A stretch of DNA of 64,000 bases from the NCBI GenBank assembly GCA_963823945.1, contig CAWGNK010000007.1:1-64000 (forward strand). Reading direction: 5' to 3'. Made by a program: the position numbers and the translations under genes. The notes below the pieces were generated by a model. The model was not told the DNA's origin. It ran no database searches and saw nothing but the letters and a program-made list of their open reading frames with translations. Below, in pieces: positions 62,565 to 64,000 of the stretch. Position 1 is the first letter of the stretch; the number at the start of each line of letters is the position of its first letter. Source of the stretch: Bog-793 sp963823945 (lineage in GTDB: Bacteria > Actinomycetota > Acidimicrobiia > Acidimicrobiales > Bog-793).

Positions 62565-63239
62565 ATGACACTGCGCCTCGGCGACTACGCGCCCGATTTC
62601 ACCGCCAACTCCACCGAGGGGTGGATCGCCTTCCACGACTACCTCGGTGACGGCTGGGGCGTTCTCTTCTCGCACCCGGGGGACTTCACGCCGGTGTCCA
62701 CGACCGAGCTCGGGGAGGTCTCGCGCCTCATCGGCGAGTTCGAGCGGCGCGACACGAAGGTCGTGGGCGTCTCGGCCGGCTCGGTCTCCTCGCACCTCGA
62801 CTGGGCGGACGATATCAAGGAGGCGACCGGGCACTCGCTCAACTTCCCCCTGGTCGGCGACCCCGACCGCGTCATCGCCAGCCTCTACGGGGCGATCCGC
62901 CCGTTCGCTGACGACTCGGCCGCGGTCCGTTCGGTCGTCGTCGTCGGCCCGGACAAGCGCGTCGAGCTGCTGATGAGCTACCCCGGCTCGACCGGTCGGG
63001 ACTTCACCGAGGTGCTCCGCGCCCTCGACTCGCTCCAGCTCGCCGCCCGCCACCCCGTCGTGACGCCGGTGAACTGGGAAGTCGGCGACGAGGTGATCGT
63101 CGCGCCGGTGATCCCGGATGAAGACGCGCAGGTGCGCTTCCCGCTGGGGTTCCGGACCGTCACCGGCTACCTGCGCTACACCCCACAGCCGGGGCGGGAG
63201 GCGGGATCCGGGCGCCGCGAAGAGAGCCGATCGAGATAG
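62565..63239 (+). CDS. 1-Cys peroxiredoxin homolog lacking the peroxidatic Cys (Ser45)
   Basis: 224 aa, ATG after GGGGGAGAGAAG. Prx6-type fold: GDYAPDFTANSTEG, GWGVLFSHPGDFTPVSTTEL, HLDWADDIKEATGHSLNFPL, FRTVTGYLRYTPQPG. In all active enzymes the DFTPVC motif has Cys; here codon 62697-62699 is TCC, giving Ser45. The neighbour 97 bp downstream is a close paralog with normal Cys45. So this copy should not reduce peroxide by the usual route. It may be a regulatory or structural partner, or a decaying duplicate. The reading frame is intact. The tail is Arg/Ser-rich. Confidence 0.88.
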   Translation: MTLRLGDYAPDFTANSTEGWIAFHDYLGDGWGVLFSHPGDFTPVSTTELGEVSRLIGEFERRDTKVVGVSAGSVSSHLDWADDIKEATGHSLNFPLVGDPDRVIASLYGAIRPFADDSAAVRSVVVVGPDKRVELLMSYPGSTGRDFTEVLRALDSLQLAARHPVVTPVNWEVGDEVIVAPVIPDEDAQVRFPLGFRTVTGYLRYTPQPGREAGSGRREESRSR

Positions 63240-63335
63240 TCGGGTTTTCCGGCGACGCCGTTAGGCTCGCCGCCGCACATGACCGATACCGTGGCGGGCG
63301 CCTCGGGCACCGCCGGAATGGACGAGGAAGAAGAG

Positions 63336-63971
63336 ATGGCACTGCAACTGGGCGACGCCGCCCCGGACTTCACCACCGACTCGACTGAGGGCGAGATCAA
63401 CCTGTACAAGTATCTCGGTGACGGCTGGGGGATCCTGTTCTCGCACCCGAAGGACTTCACGCCGGTGTGCACGACCGAGCTCGGCGAGGTCGCCCGGCTC
63501 AAGGGCGAGTTCGACAAGCGCAACACCAAGGTCCTCGGCGTCTCGGTCGACCCCGTCTCGTCGCACACAGAGTGGTCCGGCGACATCAAGGAGGCCACCG
63601 GCCACGCGCTCAACTACCCGCTGCTCGGCGACCCCGACCGCAAGGTGGCCGGCCTGTACGGGATGATCCACCCGAACGCCGACAACACCCTCACGGTCCG
63701 GTCGGTCTTCATCATCGGCCCCGACAAGAAGGTCAAGCTGATGATCACCTACCCGGCCTCGACGGGCCGGAACTTCCAGGAGATCCTCCGCGTCCTCGAC
63801 TCGCTCCAGCTCACGGCGAACTACTCGGTCTCGACGCCGGTGAACTGGAAAGACGGAGAGGAAGTCATCATCGCCCCGGCGATTTCCGACGAGGATGCCA
63901 AGGTGAAGTTCCCCAAGGGCTTCCGGACCGTCAAGAAGTACCTGCGGTACACGCCGCAACCGAACCGCTGA
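63336..63971 (+). CDS. 1-Cys peroxiredoxin (Prx6 type)
   Basis: 211 aa from ATG 63336, the start that aligns with the paralog; an ATG at 63279 would add 19 residues without homology. GDAAPDFTTDSTEGEINLYK, GWGILFSHPKDFTPVCTTEL with peroxidatic Cys45, HTEWSGDIKEATGHALNYPL, FRTVKKYLRYTPQPNR. No resolving Cys, so it is of the 1-Cys type. It reduces peroxides in the cytosol. The upstream regions of both paralogs share CGCCGTTAGGCT, so the promoter may be duplicated as well. Confidence 0.92.
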   Translation: MALQLGDAAPDFTTDSTEGEINLYKYLGDGWGILFSHPKDFTPVCTTELGEVARLKGEFDKRNTKVLGVSVDPVSSHTEWSGDIKEATGHALNYPLLGDPDRKVAGLYGMIHPNADNTLTVRSVFIIGPDKKVKLMITYPASTGRNFQEILRVLDSLQLTANYSVSTPVNWKDGEEVIIAPAISDEDAKVKFPKGFRTVKKYLRYTPQPNR

Positions 63972-64000
63972 GCGGATCCGCCCGACCGCTCATGGCGCTC

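Overview
The window is high-GC DNA with actinobacterial features: GTG/TTG starts, GGAGG-type ribosome sites, an F420-type luciferase-like monooxygenase, DrrAB-like ABC genes, DUF4232 and DUF4389 proteins, and many secreted proteins built from a 'SVSC...CVAV' beta-propeller repeat. I infer an environmental actinobacterium, possibly Acidimicrobiia-like. The sequence alone does not fix the species.

Region 1 (about 1-22.6 kb) is accessory DNA. It holds two related RHS polymorphic-toxin genes sharing about 1.5 kb of near-identical sequence but ending in unrelated C-terminal tips. The first RHS gene, open at the left edge, ends in a GH24 (T4-type) lysozyme-like domain. It is followed 11 bp later by a secreted LprI-family (lysozyme inhibitor) protein, which I read as a toxin and its exported immunity protein. 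The second RHS gene (about 11.9-19.1 kb) is split by a one-base insertion near 17003, has an unrecognised tip, and is followed by a tiny single-membrane-span ORF. Between the two lies a pile of insertion sequences: IS481; an IS21 remnant that beheads a tyrosine integrase; an IS21 with broken istA; truncated IS1595; and an IS30 nested exactly in an IS110 remnant. Fragments of a tRNA-Leu(GAG) gene mark attachment-site history. A decayed IS3 and a low-GC SDH_sah/ClpP-fold serine protease gene follow.

Region 2 (22.6-34.7 kb) is rich in secreted or surface proteins: a caspase-like (clan CD) peptidase gene split by a 25-bp duplication, small exported proteins, a 7-repeat propeller, a secreted phospholipase D and a DUF4232 protein. 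It also holds a PAS-GGDEF cyclase and a marR-MFS efflux operon.

Region 3 (35-55.6 kb) is ordinary chromosomal DNA: a desaturase/aminoacyl-tRNA deacylase pair, an LLM-class monooxygenase, a DrrAB-type exporter divergent from tetR-MFS across a perfect palindromic operator, a C26 amidohydrolase, MscS, an alcohol dehydrogenase, RDD and CPBP membrane proteins, transketolase, GNAT, TetR and VOC proteins.

Region 4 (56-64 kb) is an acetate and stress block: acetyl-CoA synthetase divergent from a GPR1/FUN34/YaaH (SatP-type) transporter, then a large ADP-forming synthetase/GNAT (Pat-type) protein that could acetylate and control Acs. A DedA protein and tandem 1-Cys peroxiredoxins follow; the first peroxiredoxin has Ser in place of the peroxidatic Cys.
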